NCBI RefSeq assembly: GCF_001428365.1
Contig: NZ_LMSH01000001.1
Span: forward strand, 669,255 to 733,254
Length of the DNA stretch: 64,000 nt
Direction of reading: 5' to 3'
From: Arthrobacter sp. Soil763
GTDB lineage: Bacteria > Actinomycetota > Actinomycetes > Actinomycetales > Micrococcaceae
The notes below the pieces were generated by a model that saw only the letters and a list, made by a program, of their open reading frames with translations, was not told the origin of the DNA and searched no databases. Below, piece by piece: positions 53,655-62,216 of the stretch. A program made the translations under genes and the position numbers. Numbering within the stretch: the first letter of the stretch is position 1; the number at the start of each line of letters is the position of its first letter.

Positions 53655-54706
53655 AAGCGCTCGTGTACGGCGGCCCGGGGCAAAAGTCCTGGACAGATGT
53701 CCCTGACCCCACCATCCAGAACCCCTCCGACGTGATCGTCAAAGTCGACACCACCACCATCTGCGGGACGGACCTGCATATCCTCAAGGGCGACGTCCCC
53801 GCCGTGGCCAAGGGACGGATCCTGGGGCACGAGGGGGTCGGAACCATTACCGACGTCGGGTCCTCCGTCACCGCGCTCAAGGCGGGCGACCGGGTGATCA
53901 TTTCCTGCATAAAGTCCTGCGGACACTGTGCCAACTGCAGGACCGGGCTCTATTCGCACTGCATGGGCAGCGAGGGCCAGGCTGGGGTGGGCTGGGTGTT
54001 CGGCCACCTGATTGATGGCACGCAGGCGGAGTACGTGCGGGTCCCGTACGCCGAGAATTCCCTGCACCTGCTGCCGGAAGGGGTCAGCGACGAACAAGCG
54101 GTGATGCTCTCGGACATCCTGCCCACGGGCTTCGAAATCGGCGTGCAGTACGGCCGGGTCAAACCGGGGGACACCGTGGCCGTCATCGGCGCCGGCCCGG
54201 TCGGGCTGGCTGCCATGGCGACGGCCGGCCTCTACGGGGCCGCCACGATCATCGCCGTGGACCTCGATGCGAACCGGCTTGAACAGTCCCGCGGGTTCGG
54301 CGCCACCGACGTCGTACTCTCCAGCGACGCCGACTGGAAGGACCAGGTTCTGGCCCACACCGACGGTCAAGGCGTCGACGTCGCCATCGAGGCCGTCGGC
54401 GTGCCGGCAACCTTGGAAATGTGCCTGGCCGTTGTCCGGCCGGGCGGCAACGTCGCCAACGTGGGCGTCCACGGCAAACCGGTGGAACTGCACGTCGAGG
54501 ACCTCTGGATCCAGAACATCAACCTCAGCATGGGGCTGGTCAACACCAATACGACCCCCATGCTGCTCAAACTGGTGGCGCAGAACAAGGTGCCGGCCGG
54601 GAAGTTCGCTACCCACCACTTCCGCTTCGACCAGTTCATGGACGCCTATGACACCTTCGCCCGCGCCGCGGAAACGAAGGCCCTGAAAGTGGTGATCACC
54701 GCATGA
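53651..54706 (+). CDS. Zinc-dependent alcohol dehydrogenase
   Basis: 351 residues. The catalytic zinc ligand and context appear as ICGTDLHILKG and GHEGVGTI, the structural zinc cysteines as CIKSCGHCANCRTGLYSHC, and the NAD site as VIGAGPVGLAAMATAGLYGA. It resembles the medium-chain dehydrogenases that oxidise secondary or primary alcohols such as 2-propanol or butanediol. It starts inside the STAS-like stop, and its own stop overlaps the flavodoxin gene. Redox coupling of the neighbours is possible but not shown. Confidence 0.93.
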   Translation: MKALVYGGPGQKSWTDVPDPTIQNPSDVIVKVDTTTICGTDLHILKGDVPAVAKGRILGHEGVGTITDVGSSVTALKAGDRVIISCIKSCGHCANCRTGLYSHCMGSEGQAGVGWVFGHLIDGTQAEYVRVPYAENSLHLLPEGVSDEQAVMLSDILPTGFEIGVQYGRVKPGDTVAVIGAGPVGLAAMATAGLYGAATIIAVDLDANRLEQSRGFGATDVVLSSDADWKDQVLAHTDGQGVDVAIEAVGVPATLEMCLAVVRPGGNVANVGVHGKPVELHVEDLWIQNINLSMGLVNTNTTPMLLKLVAQNKVPAGKFATHHFRFDQFMDAYDTFARAAETKALKVVITA

Positions 54707-55152
54707 AAGCCCATGTCGTCTACGATTCGGCGTTCGGGAACACACGATCCGTGGCCGAGGCCGTTGCAGGCTCCCTCGGCGAGGTGCACGCCACCCCGGT
54801 GCCGGTCAGCGAGTTCGATCCCGGCAACCTGGCGGCCGGGGACCTGCTCGTCGTCGGCAGCCCGATCAACGGGTGGCGCCCGACGCCGAAGATCACCGAG
54901 CTGCTCTCGGCGCTCGGGGGCGGACAGCTCAAGGGCGTCAAGGCGGCGGCGTTCGACACCCGCGTCCGGATGTTCGTCCACGGCGACGCGGCCAAGAAGA
55001 TGGCGCATGCGCTGCGCGACAGCGGGGCGGACCTCATTTCCGAGCCCATGCCGTTCTACGTCAAGGGCAGCGAGGGGCCGCTGCGGCCCGGCGAAATCGA
55101 CAAGGCAGCCCGGTGGGGCAAGTCCCTGCTGGAGGCACTGGAACGGCCATGA
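54703..55152 (+). CDS. Flavodoxin-domain protein
   Basis: 149 residues. The FMN phosphate loop YDSAFGNTRSVAEAVAGSL is close to the canonical T/S-x-T-G-N-T motif (here SAFGNT), and GDLLVVGSPINGWRPTPKI forms the second FMN loop. The length fits a short flavodoxin/menaquinone-dependent oxidoreductase-like protein. It would carry electrons or bind FMN in the cytoplasm. It overlaps both neighbours by ATGA, so it is translated together with the alcohol dehydrogenase and the membrane protein. Confidence 0.85.
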   Translation: MKAHVVYDSAFGNTRSVAEAVAGSLGEVHATPVPVSEFDPGNLAAGDLLVVGSPINGWRPTPKITELLSALGGGQLKGVKAAAFDTRVRMFVHGDAAKKMAHALRDSGADLISEPMPFYVKGSEGPLRPGEIDKAARWGKSLLEALERP

Positions 55153-56831
55153 AACCGGGCCGGATCGTCATGCTGGTGCTGGGCACCTTGGCCTCACTGC
55201 TGGGCCTGGCGCTCCTCACCGGAGCCGGTTTCACCGGCTGGGCCAATTACCAGCAGCGCGACGGGCGCTTTTTCACCACGCCCTCGGAACGCTACACGGT
55301 GGACTCCTACGCCATCACCTCGCCCCGGCTGGAGTTTATGGGCGACGCCGGACCGGCCGGTTTCGACCCGGCAGCAGCGGCGGGCAGTGTGATGCTCCGC
55401 GGTTCCACCGCCGATCCCGCGCAGCGCATCTTCATCGGAATCGCCCCGGAGGCTGACGTCGCCGCCTACCTCAGCGGAGTCAAGCACTCCGAAGTGGACG
55501 AGGTCCGGTTCTCGCCGTTCCGGGCCGAGTACCGGGAGGCGCCCGGCAGCAGGCAACCGGCCCGGCCGGCGGAGCAGAAGTTCTGGACCGCCTCCGCCAC
55601 CGGTGCCGGAGCCCAGGAAATCACGTGGGACCTGCGCTCCGGGAACTGGGCTGTCGTGGTCATGAACGCCGACGCGAGCAGTCCGGTCTCGGTGGACCTT
55701 CGCGGCGGCGCCCGCTCAGACCTGTTGTGGCCGGTGTTCCTGGGACTCCTGGCCGGCGGGATTGTGCTGCTGGCCGTCGGCGTCCCGCTTATCGTGGCCG
55801 GCGCCGCGGGGCTGGGCCGCGCGAACCCGCCGCAACGACCGGATCAGCCGCCGCATGCAGGACCGCCCCCGGCCACCGGTTCCTACCCAGCGGCCGGAAC
55901 GCCCCTCGCCGCCGGCCCCTACCCGCCCGGCGTCCCGCCCGGGGGATACGTCTACCCGGCCAGGCTCAGCGGATACCTCGATCCGCAACTGTCCCGCTGG
56001 CTCTGGCTGGTCAAGTGGTTCCTGGCGATCCCGCACTTCATCGTGCTGTTCTTCCTGTGGTTCGGGCTTGTGGTGACCACGATTGTTGCCGGGTTTGCGA
56101 TTCTCTTCACCGGCCGCTATCCGCGCTCGCTGTTCAACTTCAACGTGGGCGTCATCCGGTGGAACTGGCGGGTCGCCTTCTACTGCTACGCCGCGATCGG
56201 CACGGACCAGTACCCGCCGTTCACCTTGGCCCGCACCGGCTACCCGGCGGATTTCGACGTTGATTACCCGGAGAAGCTCTCCCGCGGACTGGTGCTCGTG
56301 AAGTCTTGGCTGCTGGCCATCCCGCACCTGCTCATCGTCGGCATCCTGACCGGGACGACGGGCGCCTGGGGAGCCCGCGAGGGCTACTGGGCCGACGGCC
56401 GGTGGGTCCAGCAGAACTCCGGCATGTCGCTGGTCGGGCTGCTCGTACTCATTGCCGGCGTGATCCTGCTGTTCACCGGCCAGTACTGGCGCGGGCTGTT
56501 CGACCTCCTGATGGGCTTGAACCGCTGGATCTACCGGGTCACTGCCTACGTGGCCCTGATGCGCGACGAGTACCCGCCGTTCCATCTGGACATGGGACCG
56601 ACTGACCCAGGAGACCAGCAGCCGGTTTACAGCGCCGGGGTCCCGCCCTATCCCGGCCAGCCTGCCCAGCCGGAGCCGCAGCAGCAGCCCGGCCGGCCCG
56701 GTGCGCCTGGTCAGCAGCCACCAAACCAGGGCTATTACGGGATCGGTGGTCCGCCGGCGTCGGTGCCTCCTTCGACGCTGCCTCCCGAGGTCCGGGAAGG
56801 GCGCGGCGGCCCCGAACTTCCGCCGCGCTAA
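55149..56831 (+). CDS. DUF4389 membrane protein with two domains
   Basis: 560 residues. A signal-like N-terminal membrane segment (MLVLGTLASLLGLALLTGAG) is followed by an extracellular domain (about 30-190), a second membrane segment near 200-222, a Pro-rich linker (230-275), and two DUF4389 units. Each unit has YLDPQLSRWLWLVKWFLAIP- or FDVDYPEKLSRGLVLVKSWL-type openings and paired membrane segments, and the YPPF motif occurs twice. A Pro/Gln-rich tail ends the protein. Function is unknown. It is last in the STAS-ADH-flavodoxin operon. Confidence 0.85.
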   Translation: MKPGRIVMLVLGTLASLLGLALLTGAGFTGWANYQQRDGRFFTTPSERYTVDSYAITSPRLEFMGDAGPAGFDPAAAAGSVMLRGSTADPAQRIFIGIAPEADVAAYLSGVKHSEVDEVRFSPFRAEYREAPGSRQPARPAEQKFWTASATGAGAQEITWDLRSGNWAVVVMNADASSPVSVDLRGGARSDLLWPVFLGLLAGGIVLLAVGVPLIVAGAAGLGRANPPQRPDQPPHAGPPPATGSYPAAGTPLAAGPYPPGVPPGGYVYPARLSGYLDPQLSRWLWLVKWFLAIPHFIVLFFLWFGLVVTTIVAGFAILFTGRYPRSLFNFNVGVIRWNWRVAFYCYAAIGTDQYPPFTLARTGYPADFDVDYPEKLSRGLVLVKSWLLAIPHLLIVGILTGTTGAWGAREGYWADGRWVQQNSGMSLVGLLVLIAGVILLFTGQYWRGLFDLLMGLNRWIYRVTAYVALMRDEYPPFHLDMGPTDPGDQQPVYSAGVPPYPGQPAQPEPQQQPGRPGAPGQQPPNQGYYGIGGPPASVPPSTLPPEVREGRGGPELPPR

Positions 56832-56951
56832 ACCCCGCCTTTAATTTCCGCAAAATCTCCTTCATGCGTTTGCATCCAAACTGCCGTGCGCGCCGGTAGT
56901 AGGGGTGTAAGCAAAAATCGCCCGCCCGGCGGGCCGTTGAAGGAGATGTAA

Positions 56952-57785
56952 ATGCGTACCAGCCTTTTCACAGCAGGCGCCGTGGCCATCGCGGCAGCTC
57001 TCACCCTTGCCGGCCCCGCCCAGGCGGCCGAACCTAACGCCCAGCTGTCCGTCCTCCACGGCGTGCCGGAGCTGACCGTGGACGTCTGGGTCAACGGCGA
57101 ACGGACCCTGGACGACTTTGCCCCGGGCACGCTGGCCGGTCCGCTGGCCCTGCCCGCCGGGGACTACGAGCTCGCCATTACCGCCGCGGATGCCGCCGAC
57201 GCGTCAGCTCCGGTGATCGGGCCGGTCAAGGTCACCCTTGCCGCCAGCGGCAACTACACCGCCGTCGCCAACCTCGACGCGGCCGGCAAGCCCACCGCCA
57301 ACTTCTTCACCAACGACGTCGCCCAGATCGGACCCGGCAAGGGCAAGCTCACGGTCCGGCATACGGCGGCAGCCCCCGCCGTGGACGTCCTGGCGGGCGG
57401 CTCGCCAGTGATCTCCGGCCTGGCCAACGCCAAGGAAAAGACACTGACCCTGGATCCGGCCACGGTGTCGGCCGCGGTAGCCGCCGCCGGCACCACGGCG
57501 CCGGTGATCGGCCCCGCGGACGTCGCGGTCGCGGAGGGCACCCACACCATCGTCTACGCGTGGGGAAGCCTTGCGGATAAGAATCTGAAGCTCGCCGTAC
57601 AGAACATCGAGGGGCTGCACTCCGCCCCCGCCGGAGTGCCCGGCGGACGCTCCGGAGCCGCAGCAGGGTCTGAAACCGCCGGAGATCCTGCCGCCATGGT
57701 CGGCCTCGGCGCAGCCGGGCTCCTGCTGCTGGCCGGCGGCATCGTCCTGACCCGCAGGCAGCTGGCACCCCGCCGCATCCGCTAG
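56952..57785 (+). CDS. DUF4397 exported surface protein
   Basis: 277 residues with AAGGAGATGTAA before ATG 56952. A signal peptide (to about AQA-AEP, residue 26) precedes two DUF4397 domains (about 28-120 and 121-220), with AQLSVLHGVPELTVDVWVNG and KLTVRHTAAAPAVDVLAGGS. The C-terminus has a hydrophobic segment (AAMVGLGAAGLLLLAGGIVL) and a basic tail, like a cell-wall sorting signal but without LPXTG; SETAG precedes the hydrophobic part. With the sortase next door it may be wall-anchored. It is likely under SigK-type control. Confidence 0.9.
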   Translation: MRTSLFTAGAVAIAAALTLAGPAQAAEPNAQLSVLHGVPELTVDVWVNGERTLDDFAPGTLAGPLALPAGDYELAITAADAADASAPVIGPVKVTLAASGNYTAVANLDAAGKPTANFFTNDVAQIGPGKGKLTVRHTAAAPAVDVLAGGSPVISGLANAKEKTLTLDPATVSAAVAAAGTTAPVIGPADVAVAEGTHTIVYAWGSLADKNLKLAVQNIEGLHSAPAGVPGGRSGAAAGSETAGDPAAMVGLGAAGLLLLAGGIVLTRRQLAPRRIR

Positions 57786-57798
57786 CCCGCCTCCCACT

Positions 57799-57829
57799 CC
57801 GGCCGCCCGGGTCCCCGCCGGGCGGCCGG
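57799..57829. terminator. Hairpin between the DUF4397 and sortase genes
   Basis: CCGGCCGCCCGG (57799-57810) and CCGGGCGGCCGG (57818-57829) are perfect complements with a 7-nt loop. It may reduce read-through from the abundant surface protein into the sortase-sigma-anti-sigma genes. No T-tract follows. Confidence 0.65.
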
Positions 57830-57856
57830 CCCGTGGGCCCCACTAGGAGGACGAAC

Positions 57857-58645
57857 ATGCCGACCCCACCGCACGGCTCCCGCCCGGGCCGCCGGCCCGG
57901 CACCAGGGCGCCTTACCCCCGGCGGGCTGCGGTCCGCCTGGCCGCCGCTGTAGCCGCTGCCGCGCTGCTGGCCTCCTCCTGCGCGGTGCCTCCGGATCCG
58001 ACCCCGCCGGCACAGGCGGCTGCCCGGGGAAACGACTCCGGCTTGGACCAACCCGCCGGCGCTGTCCGGGAGGGCGGCGCCACCCCGGCCGCAGCGTCGG
58101 CGCCCGCCCGGAGCATCCCGCCGGTGCGGCCTGCGGCGCCCGCGCCCTCCCGGAGCACCCCGCCGGTGCGGCCCGCGGCCCCGCCGGCCGTCGCTCCCCG
58201 CGACCCCGGCCCGCGCTTGCTCACGGTGGCGGGCACCACCATCAGGATGCGGATCGTCGAGGTTGGAGTCAGCCCGGATGGCGCCATGCAGATCCCGGAC
58301 CCTTTTGAGGAGGCAGGCTGGTACCGGTTTGGCCCGGCTCCCGGCGCCGCGGCAGGAGCCGCGGTGCTGGCCGCCCACGTCGACACCACCTCAGAGTCCG
58401 CCCCGTTCTCCCAGCTGAAGACGCTTCCTCCCGGCACCCTCGTGACTGTGGAACGGTACGGTGCTCCGCCCGTGCGGTTCCGGGTGGTGCGGGTGGAACT
58501 CATGGCCAAGGATGCCTTCGACGGCGCGGCCGTGTTCCGGCGCGGCGGACCGCACGAGCTGAAGCTGGTGACCTGCGGCGGCCGGTGGCTGGACGAGCAG
58601 CAGAACTACGGTGACAATGTGATTGTCACGGCGCTGCCGGCGTGA
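57857..58645 (+). CDS. Class F-like sortase
   Basis: 262 residues from ATG 57857, with AGGAGG 6 nt upstream. A membrane/lipoprotein-like N-terminus (ALLASSCAVPP) and a long Ala/Pro linker precede the catalytic domain (about 120-262). The catalytic His is His174 in LAAHVDT and the nucleophile Cys240 in LVTCGGRW, the TCGG form seen in class F. Only Arg243 follows the Cys, so the usual position of the third catalytic residue should be checked. It would attach surface proteins, perhaps the DUF4397 protein, and is coupled to the sigma gene by GTGA. Confidence 0.9.
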   Translation: MPTPPHGSRPGRRPGTRAPYPRRAAVRLAAAVAAAALLASSCAVPPDPTPPAQAAARGNDSGLDQPAGAVREGGATPAAASAPARSIPPVRPAAPAPSRSTPPVRPAAPPAVAPRDPGPRLLTVAGTTIRMRIVEVGVSPDGAMQIPDPFEEAGWYRFGPAPGAAAGAAVLAAHVDTTSESAPFSQLKTLPPGTLVTVERYGAPPVRFRVVRVELMAKDAFDGAAVFRRGGPHELKLVTCGGRWLDEQQNYGDNVIVTALPA

Positions 58646-59271
58646 CTCAGATGCCGGCCTCCAGCGTCCCCACCAGGAGCGGGAAGGAGCCTGGTTTGGC
58701 ACCTTTCGAGGCTTCGCCGGCCTGGGACGCGGACCTGAACGAGTCCTTCGCCGCCGGGGACGAAACTGCCCTGGCGGAGGCGTACCGGCAGTTCTCGCCG
58801 CTGGTGCACACGCTGGCGCGGCGCTCGCTGCGCGACCCGGCCGCAGCCGACGACGTCACCCAGGAAGTGTTCATCCGCGTCTGGCGCTCCCGCTCCGCGT
58901 TCGACCCTGCGCGGGCACGGCTGCCCGCGTGGATCGTGGGTATTACCCGCAATGCCATCGCGGACGCCCATGCGGCCTCGGCGCACGAAACCCGGCGCGT
59001 GCTCGCCGCCGTCGAAAGCGCTCCGGACCCGGAACCCGCCACCGGGCAAACAGCCGCCGAAGCCCTGGCCGACCGCATCCTGCTGGACGGGGAATTGGAG
59101 AAGCTGGGGGAGCCGCAGGGATCCATCCTGAAGCTTGCGTTTTACGACGACCTGACCCATTCGCAAATCTCCCAGAAGCTCAACCTGCCGCTTGGTACGG
59201 TCAAGAGCCACATCCGCCGCAGCTTGTCCCAACTCAAAAGCCGATTGGAGGTAGACCGTGCAACATCTTGA
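58642..59271 (+). CDS. sigK: ECF sigma factor, SigK-like
   Basis: 209 residues from GTG 58642, which overlaps the sortase stop. Region 2 reads DDVTQEVFIRVWRSRSAF (-10 recognition), and region 4 reads DDLTHSQISQKLNLPLGTVK with SHIRRSLSQL (-35 recognition). The pairing with an RskA-like anti-sigma, and the neighbouring surface protein and sortase, match the SigK group. CATCC followed by TAGTA about 19 bp later upstream of the DUF4397 gene (about 56872-56900) could be its target promoter, but this is weak. Confidence 0.88.
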   Translation: MTQMPASSVPTRSGKEPGLAPFEASPAWDADLNESFAAGDETALAEAYRQFSPLVHTLARRSLRDPAAADDVTQEVFIRVWRSRSAFDPARARLPAWIVGITRNAIADAHAASAHETRRVLAAVESAPDPEPATGQTAAEALADRILLDGELEKLGEPQGSILKLAFYDDLTHSQISQKLNLPLGTVKSHIRRSLSQLKSRLEVDRATS

Positions 59272-60064
59272 TCCTGAATCCCTGAGCCTGCTGGCCCTCG
59301 GCGAGGAGCTCGGAGACGATGCCGCGGCCCACCTCCGTGCCTGCCCCGATTGTGCGGAGGACTACGCAGGGCTTCGCCGCGCCGTCGTCGCGGCGAAGCC
59401 GGGAATGGATGCCGGGCTGGAGGCCGCCGCGCTCGAACCGCCGGGTCCGCGGGTGTGGGCCGGAATCCACAGCGCACTGGGTCTCTCCGACGACGTCGCC
59501 GCTGATCCGCTGGGACCGTCGCGGACCCAAGCCCCGCCAGCGGCCGGCCCGACGACGGCGGCGCCCCCGCCGCCGGTGCCCTTACCGGCCCCGGAGGAAC
59601 GCGACGGCAGGAACCGGCCGCGCGGCGGCGCCGGCTGGATGCGCCGTCCGGGCGTGTGGCTGGCTGCCGCGGCGGCCGCCGCGCTGCTCACCGCCGGCAT
59701 CGTCTGGTCCGCCCAGCAAAGCCGGCCCGCGGTGACTCCGCTGGCCCAGGCCGAGCTGGCCCCCGTGGACCGGCATTCCGCCACCGGGGTGGCCCGCGTC
59801 CTCGAGACCGGGGACGGGCAGCGGACGTTGGAGGTCCGGGTCGACAAGAACGAGGCCCGCGGTTACCAGGAGGTGTGGCTGATCGCGCCGGACCTCTCGC
59901 GGCTGGTGAGCCTGGGCGTCATGACCTCCGATGCCGGGTCCTTCGCGGTGCCCGCCGGCCTGGATCTCGCCAAGTACCCGATCGTCGACGTGTCGGATGA
60001 GCCGATGGACGGCAATCCGGCGCACTCCAGCGTGAGCATTGTCCGCGGGACCCTCGCGTCCTGA
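59258..60064 (+). CDS. rskA: Anti-sigma factor, RskA family
   Basis: 268 residues from GTG 59258, overlapping the sigma gene by 14 nt. The N-terminal zinc anti-sigma motif is His25-x3-Cys29-x2-Cys32 (HLRACPDC). A Pro/Ala linker leads to one membrane segment (about 130-148, [18 protein letters not shown]), and the extracellular RskA domain includes YQEVWLIAPDLSRLVSLGVM and VSDEPMDGNPAHSSVSIVRG. It holds the sigma factor at the membrane and releases it when cleaved in response to an outside signal. Confidence 0.92.
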   Translation: MQHLDPESLSLLALGEELGDDAAAHLRACPDCAEDYAGLRRAVVAAKPGMDAGLEAAALEPPGPRVWAGIHSALGLSDDVAADPLGPSRTQAPPAAGPTTAAPPPPVPLPAPEERDGRNRPRGGAGWMRRPGVWLAAAAAAALLTAGIVWSAQQSRPAVTPLAQAELAPVDRHSATGVARVLETGDGQRTLEVRVDKNEARGYQEVWLIAPDLSRLVSLGVMTSDAGSFAVPAGLDLAKYPIVDVSDEPMDGNPAHSSVSIVRGTLAS

Positions 60065-60159
60065 GCCGCCCGGTCCTGAGCTGTCCGCGGGCTTGCCACC
60101 TGCGCCCGGCGGGAACATAGTGGAGGCATTCACCACTCCGCGGCGGGAGGCAGGAACAC

Positions 60160-60939
60160 ATGTTGACAAACCAGACGCCGGACGGCGGCCTGCTGCAGGG
60201 CAAGACGGCGCTGGTCTACGGTGCCGGCGGTGCGATCGGGGGAGCGGTGTCGCGGGCATTCGCGGCAGAGGGTGCCACCGTCTACCTCGCCGGCCGCACC
60301 GAGGCCCGGCTCGAAAAAGTCGCCCGCGACATCCGCGAGGACGGCGGCACGGCGGAGACCGCCGTCGTCGATGCGCTGGACGAAAAACAGGTGGACGCCT
60401 TCGTGGCGGCTGCCGCGAAGAAGGCCAAACGCATCGACATCTCGTTCAACGTCATCTCCTTTGGCGACATCCAGCAGCCCCTGATGGAGATCGACGTCGA
60501 CGACTTCACCCAGCCGATCACCCTGGCCGCCCGTACCCACTTCCTGACCACCCGCGCCGCCGCAGGCTACATGGTGAAGCAGAAGTCCGGCGTGGTGCTC
60601 ATGTTCGGCGGCTCCGGCCCCCAGACCATGACCGGCCTCGGCGGCTTCAAGGTGGCCCTGGACGCCATGGACGGGCAGCGCCGGCAGTGGGCGCTGGAGT
60701 TGGGCAAGCACGGCGTCCGCGTGGTGACCATGGTGACCGGCGGGATCATCGAAACCATTCCGTGGCAGGTGGAGGGCCGCGAGGAGATCGTGGTGGGCAT
60801 TGCCAACGCGGCGCACCTGAACCGGACTGCGACCCTGGCGGACGTCGGCAATGTGGCGAGCTTCATCGCCTCGGACAGGGCGGGCGCCATCACCGATGCC
60901 ACCATCAACATCTCCAGCGGCGCGATCGTCGACTACTGA
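60160..60939 (+). CDS. SDR-family protein lacking the catalytic tyrosine
   Basis: 259 residues with AGGAACAC before ATG 60160. The Rossmann motif is modified to GAGGAIGGAVSRAF, and GRT after strand 2 suits NADP. At the place of Y-x-x-x-K the sequence is MTGLGGFKVALDAM, so the lysine is kept but Leu replaces Tyr. NNAG is replaced by NVISFG. The protein may be a non-catalytic or unusual reductase. It has no close operon partner; the next gene is convergent. Confidence 0.85.
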   Translation: MLTNQTPDGGLLQGKTALVYGAGGAIGGAVSRAFAAEGATVYLAGRTEARLEKVARDIREDGGTAETAVVDALDEKQVDAFVAAAAKKAKRIDISFNVISFGDIQQPLMEIDVDDFTQPITLAARTHFLTTRAAAGYMVKQKSGVVLMFGGSGPQTMTGLGGFKVALDAMDGQRRQWALELGKHGVRVVTMVTGGIIETIPWQVEGREEIVVGIANAAHLNRTATLADVGNVASFIASDRAGAITDATINISSGAIVDY

Positions 60940-60945
60940 GCGGCG

Positions 60946-62079
60946 CTACTGCACGGTCACCTTGATCCGCTGCACCACATTGTTGCCCATGCCCTGGTAA
61001 TTCCACACCGGCTCCAACGGCTGCGTGGCGCCGCTCGCGTCGGTGGCGCGGCAGGACAGTTCGTGCTGCCCGGCGTCCGCGACCCACGGCAGGGACCAGG
61101 CGCACCAGGCGAACGGCGCCGCGGGGCGTTCCAGCTGCGCGGGCAGCCACGTGCCGTCGATCCCTACGTCAACCCGCTGGATCGGGCCGTTCCCGGACCA
61201 GGCCCGGCCGGTCAGCATCACCGGGCCCGCGGCCAGGATTCTTTCGCGGGTGAAGAAGTCCGGGATGCCCGGCGGAACCATCAGCGCCCGGACCTTGATC
61301 CACGTCACCGGCGTCCCGGCGTCGTCCGCGTCCTGCTGGTAGCGGTAGGCAACGGACTGCTGGAAACCGTCGAAGGGCTTCACCTGCACCCTGATCGAGG
61401 ACAGCCACTTCACGCTGGCCATGCCGTACCAGCCCGGGACCACGAGCCGCAGCGGGTAGCCGTGCTGCGGTGGCAGCTCCGCCCCGTTCATTCGGTAGGC
61501 CAGCACGACGTCGGGCCGCAGCGCCTCGCTGACCGGCAGGCTCCGGGCGTACTGCTGGCGCACGCCGCCCTGGATGCCGGCGTCCGCGCCGGTGAACACC
61601 ACCTCCGCAGCGTCCTCGTCGACGCCGGCCTGGGACAGCAGGTAGGCCAGCGGCACCCCGGTCCAGACGGCCGTGCCCACGGCCTCCAGCCGCCAAGGCT
61701 GGCTCAGCGGACGCGGCTTGAGCAGGGACCGGCCGTTGCCGGCGCACTCCAGCGTGACCGGGACGCTGATGCTCGGCGCGCGGCGCAACGCCCGGAGGTT
61801 GAGCTCCAGCGAGCGTTGCACCGCACCCCCGATCCGCAGGTGCCAGCTGCTTCCGTCGATGGCCGGGATGTCGAAGTGGTCCAGCAGGTAGTGCAGTCCG
61901 GGCGGGGTGACGTCGTTCCGGAGGGCCTCCAGCGGCATTGAATGGTTCCGTACCGCGAGCTGCAGCTCCTCGGCGGTCAGCGGCCCGTGGCTGGGTTCGC
62001 CGGGATGGGCCGCGAGGCGTTGCGCCTGCCGGCGCCGGGCCATGATGGGAGAGGTGTGTTTGGAGAGTTGCTTCGGCAT
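60946..62079 (-). CDS. Molybdopterin-dependent oxidoreductase, sulfite oxidase-like
   Basis: 377 residues. The molybdenum-binding cysteine is in VTLECAGNGRSLL, and GVRQQYARSLPVSEALRPDV with YPLRLVVPGWYGMASVKWLS follows the sulfite-oxidase domain. A dimerisation domain occupies the last 110 residues. The N-terminus lacks a twin-arginine signal that would be followed by a hydrophobic stretch (RRRQAQRL is not), so it may be cytoplasmic. It could oxidise sulfite or reduce a sulfoxide or nitrate; no cytochrome partner is seen nearby. Confidence 0.88.
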   Translation of the reverse strand: MPKQLSKHTSPIMARRRQAQRLAAHPGEPSHGPLTAEELQLAVRNHSMPLEALRNDVTPPGLHYLLDHFDIPAIDGSSWHLRIGGAVQRSLELNLRALRRAPSISVPVTLECAGNGRSLLKPRPLSQPWRLEAVGTAVWTGVPLAYLLSQAGVDEDAAEVVFTGADAGIQGGVRQQYARSLPVSEALRPDVVLAYRMNGAELPPQHGYPLRLVVPGWYGMASVKWLSSIRVQVKPFDGFQQSVAYRYQQDADDAGTPVTWIKVRALMVPPGIPDFFTRERILAAGPVMLTGRAWSGNGPIQRVDVGIDGTWLPAQLERPAAPFAWCAWSLPWVADAGQHELSCRATDASGATQPLEPVWNYQGMGNNVVQRIKVTVQ

Positions 62080-62166
62080 GGCACTGCGATTCTGTCGACG
62101 GTCCGCCTGGTCTCAGGTTTACGCCGCCGCCCGGAAGCCGTCAATACCGGCCCGGGCGGCTCCCCG

Positions 62167-62206
62167 GTGCGCCCCGGCGGTGCCGGGTGCGCACCGGCGG
62201 TGCCGG
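62167..62206. repeat. Two tandem copies of a 20-bp GC-rich unit
   Basis: Two direct copies of a unit starting GTGCGC and ending GGCGGTGCCGG lie at 62167-62186 and 62187-62206, differing by one base. They sit between the aldo/keto reductase stop and the start of the molybdopterin gene, both on the minus strand. No other gene is visible in this gap. Confidence 0.6.
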
Positions 62207-62216
62207 GCCGGGGTGC

